Source: Gnetum montanum
Taxonomy: Eukaryota; Streptophyta; Gnetopsida; Gnetales; Gnetaceae
Length of the DNA: 64,000 nt
Direction: 5' to 3'
Assembly (NCBI GenBank): GCA_015680685.1
Contig: MNCI01003975.1
Location: 2,317,534 to 2,381,533, forward strand
Made by a program: the position numbers and the translations under genes. A model generated the notes under the pieces. It was given only the letters and a program-made list of their open reading frames with translations, made no database searches and was not told the origin of the DNA. Positions 22,990 to 34,899 of this stretch are shown here, piece by piece; position 1 is the stretch's first letter, and each line of letters opens with the position of its first letter.

Positions 22990-24157
22990 TTCAAGATAAA
23001 ATATTATTCAAAAATGGAAAGGTATGTATATTTTATTATGATTTTTGAAAGAAACTTTTGATTAAAAAGCATTATGGTGATATGGTGGGTCATATGGGCA
23101 AAGATAAAACATTAAAACTTATCAAAAGGTACTATTTTTGGCCTAGAATAACATCTAAAGTTTCCAAATTTGTGGAGTTTTTGACATGTCAAAAATTTAA
23201 AGGTAAAGGAGTGGATGGACATTATTTTCTTTTTCTAATTTCCAAGAATCCATGGGAAACTATGTCAATGGACTTTGTGAGTAAGATTCCAACAATCAAA
23301 AGTAGAAATAATGATATCTTTATTGTGATGAATAGGTTCTCCAAGATGGCAGACTTCATTCCATGTAAAAAAATGAGTGATGAATCTAATGTTGCAAATT
23401 TGTTTTTTCAACATGTTGTGAAATTTCATGAAATTCCTTTAAATATTGTTAACGATAGAGACTCCAAGTTCACTAGTTATTTTTGGAGGTTCCTTTGGAA
23501 AATGTTAGAAAAGCTAAACTTTTCTATTACATATCATCAATAATCTAATGACCAAATAGAGGTGGTTAGTAAATCTTTGTTGGATATTTTTTTGATGTTT
23601 GTGTGTTGGACATCCTATTTTATGGAAAATTTTGTTATGTCATGTTGAATTTTCATACAATAATGCTTTTCATGTTGCTATTGGTAAGAGCCCATTTGAG
23701 GTAAATTATTGTTTTTATCCAAAGATGGTGAACAATGTCAAGAGCTTTGATGGTGAAGCTCAACTAACTGTTAATTCTATGCAAGAGAAGAAGAATCTTC
23801 ATGTTTTTAAGTAAAGGAAAATCTTAAGAAGAAGACTAAAGAGAGATTCATTGAGAGTAATGAGAACAAGCATAATCCTAAATTTGATGTTAATGATCTA
23901 GTTTGGATACACTTGAAGAAGAAGAGGTTGAGAAGTATCAACTTCTTAAAGTTGAAAGCTAAGAAGATGGGTCCTTTCAATATAAGGATCAAAATTAATG
24001 ATAATTCTTTTGAAATTAACTTACCAAATAATGTGGTTATGTCTTTTATGTTTAACTTTGTAGACCTTATGCATTACCATGGACCAATAGATGATGAAAT
24101 CATACATGGAAACATTGATGAGTTGAAGAGGGCTATTGATAAGTCCAAGCCTTCATA
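22990..24157 (+). pseudogene. Integrase of element E
   Basis: Frame 23058-23543 has HYGDMVGHMGKDKTLKLIKR, FLTCQKFKG, WETMSMDFVSKIPTIKSRNN with the first Asp, VMNRFSKMADFIPCKK and IVNDRDSKFTSYFWRFLW with the second Asp. A frameshift near 23540 leads to 23599-23814 (AIGKSPFEVNY, equivalent to TGKSPFEVVYG). 23913-24158 is the C-terminal part (RSINFLKLKAKKMGPFNI ... FNFVDLMHYHG). No chromodomain follows. One Cys of the zinc finger (CxxC to LTC) is altered. Confidence 0.8.
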
Positions 24158-24339
24158 AGAGAGGACTCAAGAGGAGAGAAGCTTCTAGCACTCATGGTGT
24201 GAAGACACATGAGTACTTAATCCATTTAAAGGATCAAACCACTATGGGTCCATGAAACCAAACTTGCTAAGTGGAGGATCACTTCTACCCTCTACTTCTT
24301 GTTTATCTGAGTTTACTTTTTGAAGAATGAAAGCGCCAG

Positions 24340-25380
24340 TGTAGGAACATCTCTTTTAAGCCCCATTTTTATCTCTAAAGGTAGTTCATTGTAGGTTTTA
24401 TGAAGCTAGAGAGATATTTAGAGGTCAAAGAGACATCCTTATTGAGAACTATGAATTAATAAAAAAAATGTCTTATTATGAGAAGGTAACATCTTAGTAG
24501 ATGAGGAGATGTCTCATCTTGTCAAGAGACATATCTGCCCCCTAGATAAGAGATGTCTGTGGGAAGGTGTCTCACCATAAGAGGAGACATCTTCCACAGG
24601 TAAAAGACTTCTTACTTGAGCTATGGTTATTATAGAAAGACATCTTACTAGGCCTATAAACATCTTGTATGGCCAAGGAAAGTTTTATGTTTATTATTCC
24701 AAGTTTGAAAATAGCCAAAAAGGATGAGAACAAGATGGAAATAGCTAAGAATCTTCAAGTTGAGCATGAAAAATGTTTTTCTATGATCTTTGTCTTGAAT
24801 TTTATAAATATTATTCATGCTTGCATGTTTTCGGTATGATGAGATGTGAAGAGAGAAAGTGAGTTAAGCATCTATGAATTGGAAGAGATATTGAATAAGT
24901 GTGTATGCATCTCCATGATTAATTATCTATGTTTTAGCCATTGTATATCTCTCTATGTGTTTGAATCTTAATATTATGTTTGTGGAAGAGGTCTTTTTTA
25001 GTTGTGCCTTGCATTAAGGATAATCATTGTGTGAATGTAGAGCCTCATGCTATGCAATATTGCTAAGTGTGTGTAAGTGATTTGTGATGTTGTGGGTTGT
25101 GGAACCACTAATTTGTAATCTTATTTACATTAGTTGAAGATATTTAGTTTATCTTATGTTCTATTAAATTGAATTATTTTCATACATTTTAGATTTGGTG
25201 TATGTTTGAAGGGATAAAAAAATGAAGTAACCCCAATTCATCTAGTCTCTTCTATATTCTTTAATGAACCTTGTAAGGATCTACATGGTTTTTCTATTTG
25301 TGATTTCTACGTTACTATTGGCATGCACATGATGGGATGTTTTAAATTTATTCTCAACTCTTAAGTATTACATCAGCTCC
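24340..25380 (+). repeat. Probable LTR of element E
   Basis: TGTAGGAACATCTC at 24340 could be an LTR start. The following 300 bp repeats AGACATCT/AGATGTCTC motifs, and near 25366 there is ATTACATCAGCTCC, resembling a decayed initiator-Met primer site (TGGTATCAGAGC). No second copy is present, so both ends are tentative. No open frame of interest is seen. Similar GACATCT-rich sequence occurs in the copia LTR at about 43740-43960. Confidence 0.35.
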
Positions 25381-25489
25381 TTGAAAATAACACCTTTCAA
25401 ATAGGTACTCTGATTATAAATTAGTGCCCTAGATACAAGAAATCTATTTATTACATGTTGCTCCAAAACTTTTATGGCTATGGCCATAG

Positions 25490-25790
25490 TGCAATCTATT
25501 ATTGCAATACCTTATGTCCATTTTGTACAATAGTCAATGATAATGTAGATTTTCCTATGCGAGATGGACATCCTTAAACCCATGAAATTAATTTCCAATA
25601 AGTCATTAGTTCCAATGGCTAAATCCATTATTATAGATGTTTGAATCATGTAATGATCCCACCATCGCATTAGCAACACTCACAAAATCATGCAAATTGA
25701 TGGAAATCCCTAAAGAGAGTTAGCTATAAGTATCTAGTCATAAAAATTTATATGCCTAGGCATCTTCCTACATAGTGTCCCTTATAGTGT
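25490..25790 (-). pseudogene. Integrase fragment of element F
   Basis: Minus-strand translation gives GHYVGRCLGI-stop-IFMTRYL near 25785, equivalent to CGGHYARRCTIIKILTAGYY in element J, then LLEINFMGLRMS and KIYIIIDYCTKW, equivalent to the INFMGP and DY-TKW blocks of the catalytic core. The fragment stops at the insertion point 25791. Confidence 0.6.
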
Positions 25791-25791
25791 A

Positions 25792-26810
25792 ACACCTTGA
25801 TGTTTCAAACCTAGAATATTAGGTTTTTTATTTTCTTATTCTTGGTTCTTGAGCATAAGGTTGTATTTTAACATAATATAGTCTAATATTGTATTGCATT
25901 ATGGCTAATGGTATATGCTAGTGTACTCTAACATCTCTCTCTTAAACTTACTTTTATGTTTATTCTCCTTGAGGTTTAAATCCTTGACTTCTTATTTACA
26001 TGTTTTTATTTTATGATTTACATATCAAATTATATTTTCTTATAAGTTTATGTATAATGTATCTTGAAATAATTCCTTATGTATTGATGATATTTAATTC
26101 TAGAATCTCTTTGTTATTACATATATATTATTATACCTTAATATGTTTTTTAAGATTTTGACCTTAAACCTTACTCTTCTTACATATATTTTCAAATTAT
26201 TGTTATTATTCTTCCTTTTTAATTATTTCTTGGTATTTGCTAATGCTTGATGCCTTTGATGAAGAAAAAGGTTGAAAGATGATGGTAGCCCGAAATTGGT
26301 ATTTTAGATTTATTTATTTTATATTATTTATATTATTATAATGTTTTTTAAATAATGTAAGAATATGGTAAAAGGACATGGTAAATATCTAATTACAATT
26401 TATTCCAATCATTCTCTTATTTAATCTTTCATATGAAAAATCCAGTATTTTGTGATGTGGATTAATTCTAGCATTTCTTTGTAACATAAGCCCATGGACA
26501 TTACTATTGTTAAACTATTTGAACCCTTTTTGTGTATATATGTGACCTAATATTGGAATAAAATCATTATTCTTGAAATGTTTCAAATTCTTTTTTATAC
26601 CTATAAATACCTTACATGGTTGGCTCTCTTAGCATCAATTGTACATTGCTTTCTCTCTATTTTTCTTTGAAATGTGATGTAAAATAATAGTGTCTTCTTA
26701 GATCATCAAATGAGTATTCTATTATTTAAGATTTAGATTGATCTCTAAACATTGTTTAATACTTACTAAGCAAAATCCAAGGCCTACACAAAATTTAACC
26801 TACATCTAGA
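25792..26810 (+). repeat. Chromovirus-type LTR-like insertion (tentative solo LTR)
   Basis: TGTAACACCTTGATG at 25792 resembles the LTR start of element D. About 810 bp later there is CCTATAAATACC (about 26601), a TATA-like box, followed by a leader-like stretch. It separates F's integrase from its reverse transcriptase. The right end and TSD are not clear, and RNase H of F seems missing beside it. Confidence 0.4.
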
Positions 26811-26979
26811 GAATTCATCCATAAATACTTCTATAACATTGCTAATTTATTTTTGGAGAATGATAAGAACAAGTTATTGAAAGGTTACAGGATCATTACA
26901 AATGCTAAAGGACATATTCTTATTTGAAAATGTTCACCATTGACTCATGAGCATGGTTTTGACCCAATTTTCTAAAAAA

Positions 26980-27200
26980 AATTGGATTTGATTATACCTA
27001 ATCTATCTATCTAAAAATTTGTAGTATTTTTAACCTACTATAGAATCCAAAGCCTAGTCAACAAACAATAGTAAAAATGATTCTTAAATTTTCCCATGTT
27101 CAAAAGCCTAGAATTGATGGAACTCCTTCACTTCTTACCCTTCTTTAGAATAATGTTGAGTGAACAAAACATAGGACAATACTTTCATTGACTATTTTCT
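26980..27200 (-). pseudogene. Reverse transcriptase fragment of element F
   Basis: Minus-strand translation gives INSRLLNMGKFKNHFYYCLL, matching VCINFHLLNMTTFKDHFPLL of element J. No catalytic box is found between here and 26810. Confidence 0.5.
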
Positions 27201-28290
27201 TTAAGCACTTTTTTTTATTGATCTAGTGTTTAAACTCTTTCTTCATTGATTTGGTCTACTCAGATTTTTTATTTTGGTCAAGAGTATCATTGGCCCTTTC
27301 TTTTAGAATTAACTATAACTCTTCATTAATTTGGTGTATTCAAAATTTTTATTTTGTTCAGGAATATATAAATAATGGTGTAAAACAAAAAAGTTGAAAA
27401 AGTAAGGAGTCATCACATGATCTTAGCATGGATGGCCATCTCCCCCATGACCAAGTTGGAAGGAGGAGATTTGAAAAATAGAACATGCTTGATCGTCAAT
27501 TGAGGTGTTCTTGCCACTCATTATTAGCAAGAAGATACATGAATCCTACTTTGATAACCTTTTAAATCTTCTTCTTAATAGCCTATTTTAACTTAGAATT
27601 CAATGTTTCTTAACTCTTCTAGCATGACTTCATCAATAAATATGTGTATATGCATTACTAGCATATACATGGATCAATACCTGTAGTCTCATAATAAGAT
27701 GAGGCAAAGGATGTTGGTCATTTGTTGAGAACTTCGAGTAATTTTTGCTTTTGTTTCTTGCTAAAATTAGAATTGATAATTCCTAGGTTTTTTATTATAC
27801 AAAAATACATATTCAATAGAATTTGAAAATGTCTTCTATTCAATGCACTCTAGCTTTCTCTTCTATGGTATTTCTAGCTTTACCTAGGAAATATCTTCTT
27901 CATGGTGATGGCCTACTTGGAAAAGTTACCACCTAATCCATTCCATTATATCCAATTTATCTACATACCCACCTATGGGTTTTTCTATTGATCTCGTGCA
28001 TATGTTCAATTTACATTCTTTTTTAATTACCAACCATTGGATGTTCTTTTACTTGATGGTTACTACACATAAGCACTACTTCATACATGCTTGTCTCATA
28101 CATTTACTACGTCATAGAGTGGTTTTCTATTTGATTCTTTAGAGTTTTTACATAAGCTTACACCATATGTCATTATATGTGGTGCATGGAGCCCTCTACT
28201 TCTATATTATTTCATGTTCATTCTCTTTGAAAATCTCTAAGGAAAGGTCTTTAATTCCAAGTTGAGTATCAATGGTGCTTGGCCATGACT
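27200..28290. other. Unassigned stretch inside element F
   Basis: By position this should hold the end of protease and the protease-RT linker of F. I see no frame or motif strong enough to report. It is AT-rich with no notable repeats. Confidence 0.3.
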
Positions 28291-28800
28291 AGAAAATATC
28301 TCTTAGTTTTTGTTCATATGAATGACTAGAAAATATGCTACATAAGACCATCCATTGATGGTAGTTACCACATCCTCCACTTGCTCCAATAGGAAAGTGA
28401 TAGACTAATCAACAAGATCAAGTCTGATATTACATTTTTGGAGTGACAATAGATTATAAACCTTATACACTTCTTGTAAAATAAAATTCATTCCAAACCT
28501 TTCATCTAAGAGAACCTTCCATGACAAACTTCTAACATTTAACAAATAAATTGAAGGATGTGTCAAGTCCATCCTCTTTTGAGAAAGAGTTTCTATCTTA
28601 ATCTAGTTTGATACTATATGATTCAGCATAACAATGATAATATTGACTTCTTGAGGTGAGGACACTACTAGCTCACTTGATATCCTTGGATGCATTGAAA
28701 CTTACACTAGATCTATTATCAATGGGCCTTTTACTAGTTCATATAAGCTAACAAGTCCCCTAACTCTTTTTGTAGGCATGGAAACCATCCAAAAGAAAGG
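28290..28800 (-). pseudogene. Aspartic protease of element F
   Basis: On the minus strand KVLLDERFGMNFILQEVYKV aligns with RALLDSGSGVNLISRKMYHA of element I, with DSG changed to DER. NIRLDLVD-stop-SITFLLEQ and VEDVVTTINGWSYVAYFLVI follow in one frame, matching the I protease closely. This assigns the region to the Athila-like family although no open frame over 60 codons exists here. Confidence 0.65.
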
Positions 28801-29699
28801 ATATTTTCAAGAAGTATACTTAAAGCTATTGGTACTATGATCCTTTTACATGTGAAGTACTCTTATTGTATTTTTTTTTTTTTGTTAAGGCTATGACACC
28901 AAATCACCTTACATTGATGGTGATGACATTAATGGAATTGAAGTATGAGAATATTGTAAATGTTGCAAAGGCTTATGGTAATCATAAGAAGATAATTTAG
29001 CTCATGGAGTAGTAGGTCTATATACTTTAGTATATATTAGTAATATGAAAATACATGAGAAGTAGCAACACTTGAAAAAAAAACTTATTAGATGTAAGAG
29101 CCATAAGGATATGATAATATGAATACTACTACCCAAGATGTGGCATCTCCATGACTGTAGCTTTTTTCACAACTAGTAATATTTCTTCTAAGATTAATGT
29201 GAGGTCCCATTGGGATAATATTATTGTTTTTTATAGGACTATCTATAATTACCCTAGGAATAAGTTAATCTCCTTGGCATTTGTTTCTTGATAAGCCTAG
29301 GGTTTATTTAATATGTTACTAATTCCTATAAGTATATCATGAAGAGGTAAACTTCCTTATGATGTTCATATTAATAGACATTGAGGCTATCATATTCCTC
29401 TATTGATTAATCAAGAACATCTTCAACTATAGTAAATTTTTCATCCATAGAATCTAACATTTTTAAAACCTTAACAATATTTTATAAAATATAATTTTTA
29501 TTAGCAATATTTTTCTTTGAAACACTTTTTTGATTAAATCTTCTTCCTTCAAAACAACATAAGCATATACATCCCTCTTTTGAAGGGATGAATTCCCATT
29601 TTTTAATTCTCTATATAGTATCTCTTTTTAAGCTTTTCTTCTCTCTTACTTATTTGATTAATGAGTCTTTGAATTTGATGGCCTCAAAGCTTTAAGAGT

Positions 29700-30470
29700 T
29701 TTTCTTACACATAGATCCCAATAGTTTTATATGTCTTGTTTCAAAGCCCATCTTTAAGATACCTTAACTACTATTATAGAGAAAATTTATAACTTAGACA
29801 TCTATGTAGCAATGAGTGATATCTATTTTGGTATTCATCAAGGGATTTATAATTCTCTGACTTCCATATTTGAATAGATAATTTAGTTTGGATACCTAAA
29901 AAAAACTCTGATACTTGTTGCTGAAGAGTTCCAGTATTGTACTCCATAGGTAGATGAAGTCTATTTGTAATGATATATACCAACTCTTTACTTTCTTGAT
30001 GGGTGTTCTTAAAATAAGTCTAGCTTCTATTATTATTTTTTTCAATGTTTTACAAGACATTGACATCATGAAAGGCTTACAAATACTACTATTAATCTAC
30101 ATTGTAGCCTTCCTCAAATCTAGAAATTGTGTTCATGTTTAGCTTCTTTATGAGACTCTTCTTTTGATTTTCAATTGGGATTCAAATAGCCTCCTTGATG
30201 TTGATAATACTTCAAGTTATTGGCATGGGTTCACCATGGTTCTTTTGTTTATCATAGTCTTTCTTGTAACCATGACATCTTCTATCTTTCCTTTGGGATT
30301 TTCTTTCATCTCTATGATCTTTATCGTCATCTCCATCTTTGTCTCTTCCAAGCTTTTTTTCTTTTTTCTTTTTTTGTTGCTTTCCTATGTCATCCTTACT
30401 AGGTTAACTATCTTGACCTCTATTTGTAGCTCTTTCTTGTAATACACACTCATCCTTAAAAAAGCTTGAT
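29700..30470 (-). pseudogene. Gag of element F (part)
   Basis: The minus frame 29983-29774 (LGIQTKLSIQIWKSENYKSL then DEYQNRYHSLLHRC) aligns with the capsid C-terminal part of element I (residues about 396-425; MARYYTLLHRCPGHGY). From 30440 to 30170 a Lys/Arg-rich stretch leads to STSRRLFESQLK, equivalent to the charged region and ATRSMLDI of element I. Gag is cut at 30487 by insertion G and resumes at 39808. Confidence 0.55.
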
Positions 30471-30482
30471 AATGAGGATAAT

Positions 30483-30487
30483 GTAGA
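30483..30487. repeat. Target-site duplication GTAGA, left copy (element G)
   Basis: GTAGA directly precedes the left LTR (TGTAATG...) and is repeated at 39803-39807 after the right LTR. A 5-bp duplication is the usual product of Ty3/gypsy integration and confirms the element ends. Confidence 0.85.
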
Positions 30488-32077
30488 TGTAATGACCAAA
30501 AATGTCAATGGCTAGAACATCAAGAGGTTCATGGGCACATAGCCTAACCTTGAGTCCATGTGAGGGCCTACTGGAGGTGGAGACAGGATGCCTTGAATGG
30601 TCTTGTCAATCAAATCGGGACTTACTAGATGTAACTGGGATGCAGCATTGTTAGCTATGATGCTAATGATAAATGGTGCTAAGTGTTTAAACGGTGTCAA
30701 CTTTGTCAAGCATAGTCAAGTTTTTTGGCAAAAACAAGGGCATCAACATGTAGGGACCATCGTGTGAGCATAGTTGTAGGGGCGGCTTCGCAATGAAATA
30801 GCAAAAATGCAAAGAGAAAGAGAAGTAGAATACCACCCCAAATGGGGTTAAGTGTAGTTAACACCAAAAGGGGTTAGAAGATACACGGGATACAACATGC
30901 ACACTGGGAAGCATAGTCATAGTCTCAAAGGTGTCTAGCTACGAAGACTAGTGCTCGTCGAGGCATCTATGTCTATTGAGTTGAACACCACGGTGTACCA
31001 TGGGCTACAGTGTTCTGCTAGCCTATGGTGGGGCTATAGTCATCTACAACTTCACCAAATGCTACCCTAAAAATTTTCCAACCCTTGATTTGCCAAAATT
31101 CCAATCCCTAAAACGTTGAGGATGCAAGGTATTTATAAGGTTAGGATTAGTGCAAAATGTGGCATGGTTTCCATGTGGTAGAGGGGACACTTGGGACTAC
31201 ACTCTCACCCAACTATACTATCCACTTGGCTGATGGAGTCAAACATATTTATAATTCTAGGTAAAAGGGGATGCAAGAGAGAGAGAGATTCTACCGATTA
31301 TGCTCATCAAGGGTGAGTTGACTATGTTGGTGTGTCATTGCTGTGTTGTGGAGGCTACCGAAGGCTATTCTAGCTGACTATGCTCTCCACTTATGGTTGA
31401 CTATGCTCTAGGATAGTGGAGAGCATAGTTACGAGACTTAGAAAAATTTTGCAAAAAGCTTGCTTCCTGCTAACTACGCTCTAGTTTGGGGAAGAGCGTA
31501 GTCTCAATGCTAGTGGAATCTGGGCTTTTTGGCAGGGTACGCTCCCCACAAGAGGCTAACTACACTTCCAACTAGTGGTGAGCATAATCCAAGACTTGTC
31601 AAGACATGTGAAAAGCTACCTTTTTGCTGACTATGCTCTTCACTGGAGGCTAACTATGCTTTGGGGCAATGGAGAGCATAGTCCCAGCACTTAAACAAAA
31701 CTGCAAAAAATTGGGTTTGTGCTAACTACACTCTCCATGAGAGGTTGATTACCCTCTATGATAGTCAAGAGCATAGTCCTAGCACTTAGAAAAATTTGCT
31801 GAAAAATGGCCTTCGTGTTAACTACACTCTAGATAGTGGAGAGCATAGTAGCTACACTTAGAAAAATTTGCATCAACTAGATTTGTGTTGACACTTAGAA
31901 AAAATTGCAAATCTGGCCTTTGTGTTGACTACACTCTCCACGAGAGGTTAACTATGCTCTGGGGTAGTGGAGAGTGTAGTCCCAACACTTGGAAAAAATT
32001 TGCAAAAAATGGCCTCATGCTGACACTTAGACAAATTTGCAATCAAGATGTCGTAGTTTAAATTTGGTGGTGCTTCA
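30488..32077 (-). repeat. 3' LTR of element G (1590 bp; left copy)
   Basis: Plus-strand ends are TGTAATGACC and GGTGGTGCTTCA, so in element orientation the LTR runs TGAAGC...TTACA. The start is shared with the right LTR. From about 31370 it contains repeated units with the arms ACTATGCTCTCCACT and AGTGGAGAGCATAGT, separated by CACTTAGAAAAATTTGCAAAA-type spacers. It is about 110 bp longer than the right LTR, mainly through unit number. Confidence 0.85.
31377..31429. repeat. Perfect 15-bp inverted repeat in the LTR of G
   Basis: The arms ACTATGCTCTCCACT (31377-31391) and AGTGGAGAGCATAGT (31415-31429) are exact complements around a 23-base loop. Related, less perfect pairs recur along 31480-32000 and in the right LTR (39190-39710), making an array of potential stem-loops. 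Confidence 0.75.
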
Positions 32078-32092
32078 TTGGCCCCTCTTTGT
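32078..32092 (-). other. Polypurine tract of element G
   Basis: On the minus strand the sequence directly before the 3' LTR is AACAAAGAGGGGCCAA, a purine-rich tract of the expected kind. Together with the TSD and LTR ends it fixes the element's orientation. Confidence 0.7.
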
Positions 32093-33055
32093 TGATGTCT
32101 AGAGGAGTGGCCCCAGAGATGTCAACAAAGAATAGCAAAACACCAGAACAGGTTTGCCACCAACATCACCCTTCAATGCAAAATTGGATGTCACTACACT
32201 ATGCTCAAGAGTGCTATGGATACTGGTATGCTAGATGGTTGGTGAGAAGTAGGAGTAAAAGGTGTAGGTAATGTTCTAGGGGTAAAAGGGGAGATGAGGT
32301 CCAAACAAGGTATTATGATGTTACAACTTAATGATGATCATGACACCAAAGTGGCTTATCCTTGAACATTGACCTCTCATTGGAGTGCTTGTGAGAGAGT
32401 CGACATGGGTTTAAGGCTGAACTGATTGCAAAATTGTAGCACTACTAGGTTGCTTGGGAACTTGCTCTGTCCCTTTTACTTCTCTTCTTTTTTCCTTTTC
32501 TTTCTTTTTTTACTTTTTTTGCAGGGCAAGCCTGCTTGGGGCTCTACACATTGCAAAATGCTTGCTGTGAGGTTCTTTCCATCAAGTGAATTGCATGTCA
32601 CTAGATGGACTTTGCTTTGGTGTTTGCGAAACCATGTTGTGTCTACACAATAGGTTTTTCATCCCTAGGATGACTTGTGTTACATCCACTTAGGCTTTGA
32701 CTAGCTAATAGAGGCTTTCCATGTGATGACTTATGTTACATTCTCCTTGGGTTTTGCAATTTGACATGAAGAGGGTGCCATGTGGTCACAACACATGAAT
32801 GTCAAAGGGGTTGCAATCTTTGCTATGTGAGGCATGAGAGGGTATTGGGATGTAGGAGTGGATGTGAGTAGGCTATAACGAGATAATAGGGATGTGCACT
32901 CTTGAAGCTTAGCTAATCTAATCATGCACATCGGAGCGATGTGATGACTTGTTGCTGCGATGAAATGCACCTTTGCATAATCACCTTGGGCTTCATCTTG
33001 CAAACACAACTTGAAGAAGATAAGAAAAACCACACAAGACATAAATGCCAATAAA
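32093..33055. other. 3' untranslated region of element G, no gene seen
   Basis: It lies between the purine tract and the repeat pair. Open frames here, including 32731-33102 on the minus strand, show no domain and no relatives in the window. It contains a pyrimidine-rich run near 32460-32520. Confidence 0.5.
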
Positions 33056-33190
33056 ATTGCAGGGGGCAAAGATGCTATAAGTGCTCCAAAGGCGACCTCC
33101 ATGGGAAGTACTCAAAAGCTAACAAAAATGGTGGGGGGGGGGGGTAAAGAAATTGTAAGTGCTCCAAAGGCTACACCAGTGGCAAGTGCT
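33056..33190 (-). repeat. Two-copy repeat with a 12-G run
   Basis: The block G-run, AAAGATG or AAAGAAAT, AAGTGCTCCAAAGGC occurs at about 33062-33093 and 33133-33172. The second copy contains twelve consecutive G (33133-33144). The same pair is present, degenerate, at 6703-6830 in element B. Confidence 0.6.
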
Positions 33191-33289
33191 TAATTCTGAA
33201 GTTGTAGCATGCTTGCCCACACAATGTAGAAGGGGGGAAAGGCTCATGCTCACTCTCTCACTTGCAGGAAGATGGAAGGAATTATTAGT

Positions 33290-34015
33290 GGTTGACTGTG
33301 AACCTAGTTTAAGATCTTAGTAGACCATGGCCTTGCTAATTTAAGGTCTTAGTAAACTATGAACCTAATTTGAGGTCTTGGTAGACCATGCTATGATGGT
33401 TTATAGTCCTAGCAGATGTGTTGCGCTATTTTAACATCGTGATCCAAGGACAAATGATGTGCTAGTTTAGTGTCGTAGCGGATGAATGCTATACTAGTTT
33501 AGCATCATAGCAGACGAATGCTATGCCAATTTAGTATCATAATGGACAAATGTTATGCCTTGCTTTAGTGATGTGTGGTGCTGCATGCTAAATGTAGTAT
33601 AGCTTCAAGTATGACATATGATGATTTTATTGCATTTTCTATGAGTATGCAAGTCTGAGCCATCACGAGTCATAGCGAGTCTACTATTAGTTTGAAGCCT
33701 TGATAAGCCCCATGCTAGTTTAAGGCCATAGCGGACCTATGCTAGTTTTTGGCCATTTCAGGCCACAATGATAGTTTTAGATGATTTTGAGCCATTATAG
33801 ATTACTAGTTTAGGGCCATCTTAGGTCACAACATTGCCAATTTAAGGCCATGATGAGCTATGTGTTGCTAGTTTAAGGTCATAGCAAGTCACGTGTTGCC
33901 AATTTAAGGCCTTGGTAGACCACATGTTGCCAATTTAAGGCCATAGTGGGCTACGTGTTGCTAGTTTAAGGCCTTGGCAGGCCACGTGTTGCCAATTTAA
34001 GGCCATAACGGGCCA
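33290..34015 (-). repeat. 31-bp tandem repeats in the 3' untranslated region of element G
   Basis: Repeats share AAGGCCATAG-GGGC-ACGTGTTGC and then TAGTTT or CAATTT. The spacing is 31 bp in the most regular part (33840-34010). The array is homologous to 6940-7480 in element B. It sits between the coding region and the polypurine tract, as in other Tat-lineage elements. Confidence 0.75.
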
Positions 34016-34336
34016 ATGCTATCTCTCTTTTTGTAATTTTAGCGTTTATAATTTTTATGCATTTTGATGTTTTTTATGTGGTAAAGCGATAATCGTAGAA
34101 ATGTAAAGCTAGTGAATGCATGGATAAGACAGATGTGTAAACTAAGCAATCAAGCCAAATGCAAGTGACATGCTATAGTACTAACGCAGCAAAAGTGGGA
34201 AGTCAAATGTAAGGTGCACAGAGGCGAATGGCGAGCAAACACCTAGTGCATGTTAAACTAAGGGGGTGCCTTAGTCATGTAGTTGCTTCCTAATCTAATG
34301 TGGGTTAGGAGGTGTGTAGGACCTAGACTGCACTAT

Positions 34337-34890
34337 TCAACAATCTCCTTGATCCTTGCTTGCCACGTTGAAGGAAAATTCCACCCAAATGATGTCCTTC
34401 GGTAAGTTGTCAACTTCTTCTGTCCTTTCAAGTGTGTCAACCTCATGTGTTTCCCTATTGTCCTTTACTGTGGATGCATCATCAGGGAACTCCACCTTTG
34501 ACCCTTGCTCTGTATCAATGTTGTCAATAGCCAAAGGGGCAACATTATCACCATGGATGATAACTTTGCCACCTTTGTACAGAAGGTGGATTTTTTGGTG
34601 GATTGAATAGGAAACTACTTGTAATTAGGCCAACGATAGCCTATCCAAAATTAAGTTAAAGCTAGGCATTTCCTCTATGAAAATTAATTTGACAATGGTA
34701 GGGAATTGCTCCCCTAACACAAAGGCTATTGTGACAATACCCTTAATGATGACATGCAACCCATTAAAGGACTTCAAGCATGTGGTTTTCATTGGCCTAA
34801 TTTGATCCACAAGACCTAGTTTGTCAACAATAGTGTATGATATTACGTTTGTTGCTTCCTGTCATCAATGTGCACTCTTCAAATATTACA
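34337..34890 (-). pseudogene. Aspartic protease and linker of element G
   Basis: On the minus strand, a former active site reads LMTGSN (usual LIDDGS), then SYTIVDKLGLVDQIRP, SFNGLHVIIKGIVTIAFVLG and EEMPSFNLILDRLSLA, the F-G...PYN-ILGR-WL pattern of Tat proteases. The linker HQKIHLLYKGGKVIIHGDN and an acidic tail (34534-34337) follow. Where reverse transcriptase should begin, the sequence passes into the repeat region instead. Confidence 0.65.
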
Positions 34891-34899
34891 TTGCCTAAC

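Larger units (their letters stand above)
21840..24340 (+). mobile_element. Element E: second Ty3/gypsy pol remnant
   Basis: Reverse transcriptase starts mid-domain at about 21862, followed by RNase H, integrase and an integrase C-terminal region without a visible chromodomain. Wording differs from D, so it is a separate insertion. The missing 5' half and abrupt start beside D's LTR suggest truncation. A likely LTR follows from about 24340. Confidence 0.75.

Noticed and set aside
28290-30470. Endogenous pararetrovirus (caulimovirus) coat region
   Set aside because: The wording of protease and gag matches Athila-like elements C and I; no movement protein was seen, and a retrotransposon integrase follows at 25490-25790.
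32731-33102. 123-codon minus-strand frame in element G
   Set aside because: Lies in the non-coding 3' region, Cys/Ser/Thr-rich without domain, and overlaps repeat sequence.
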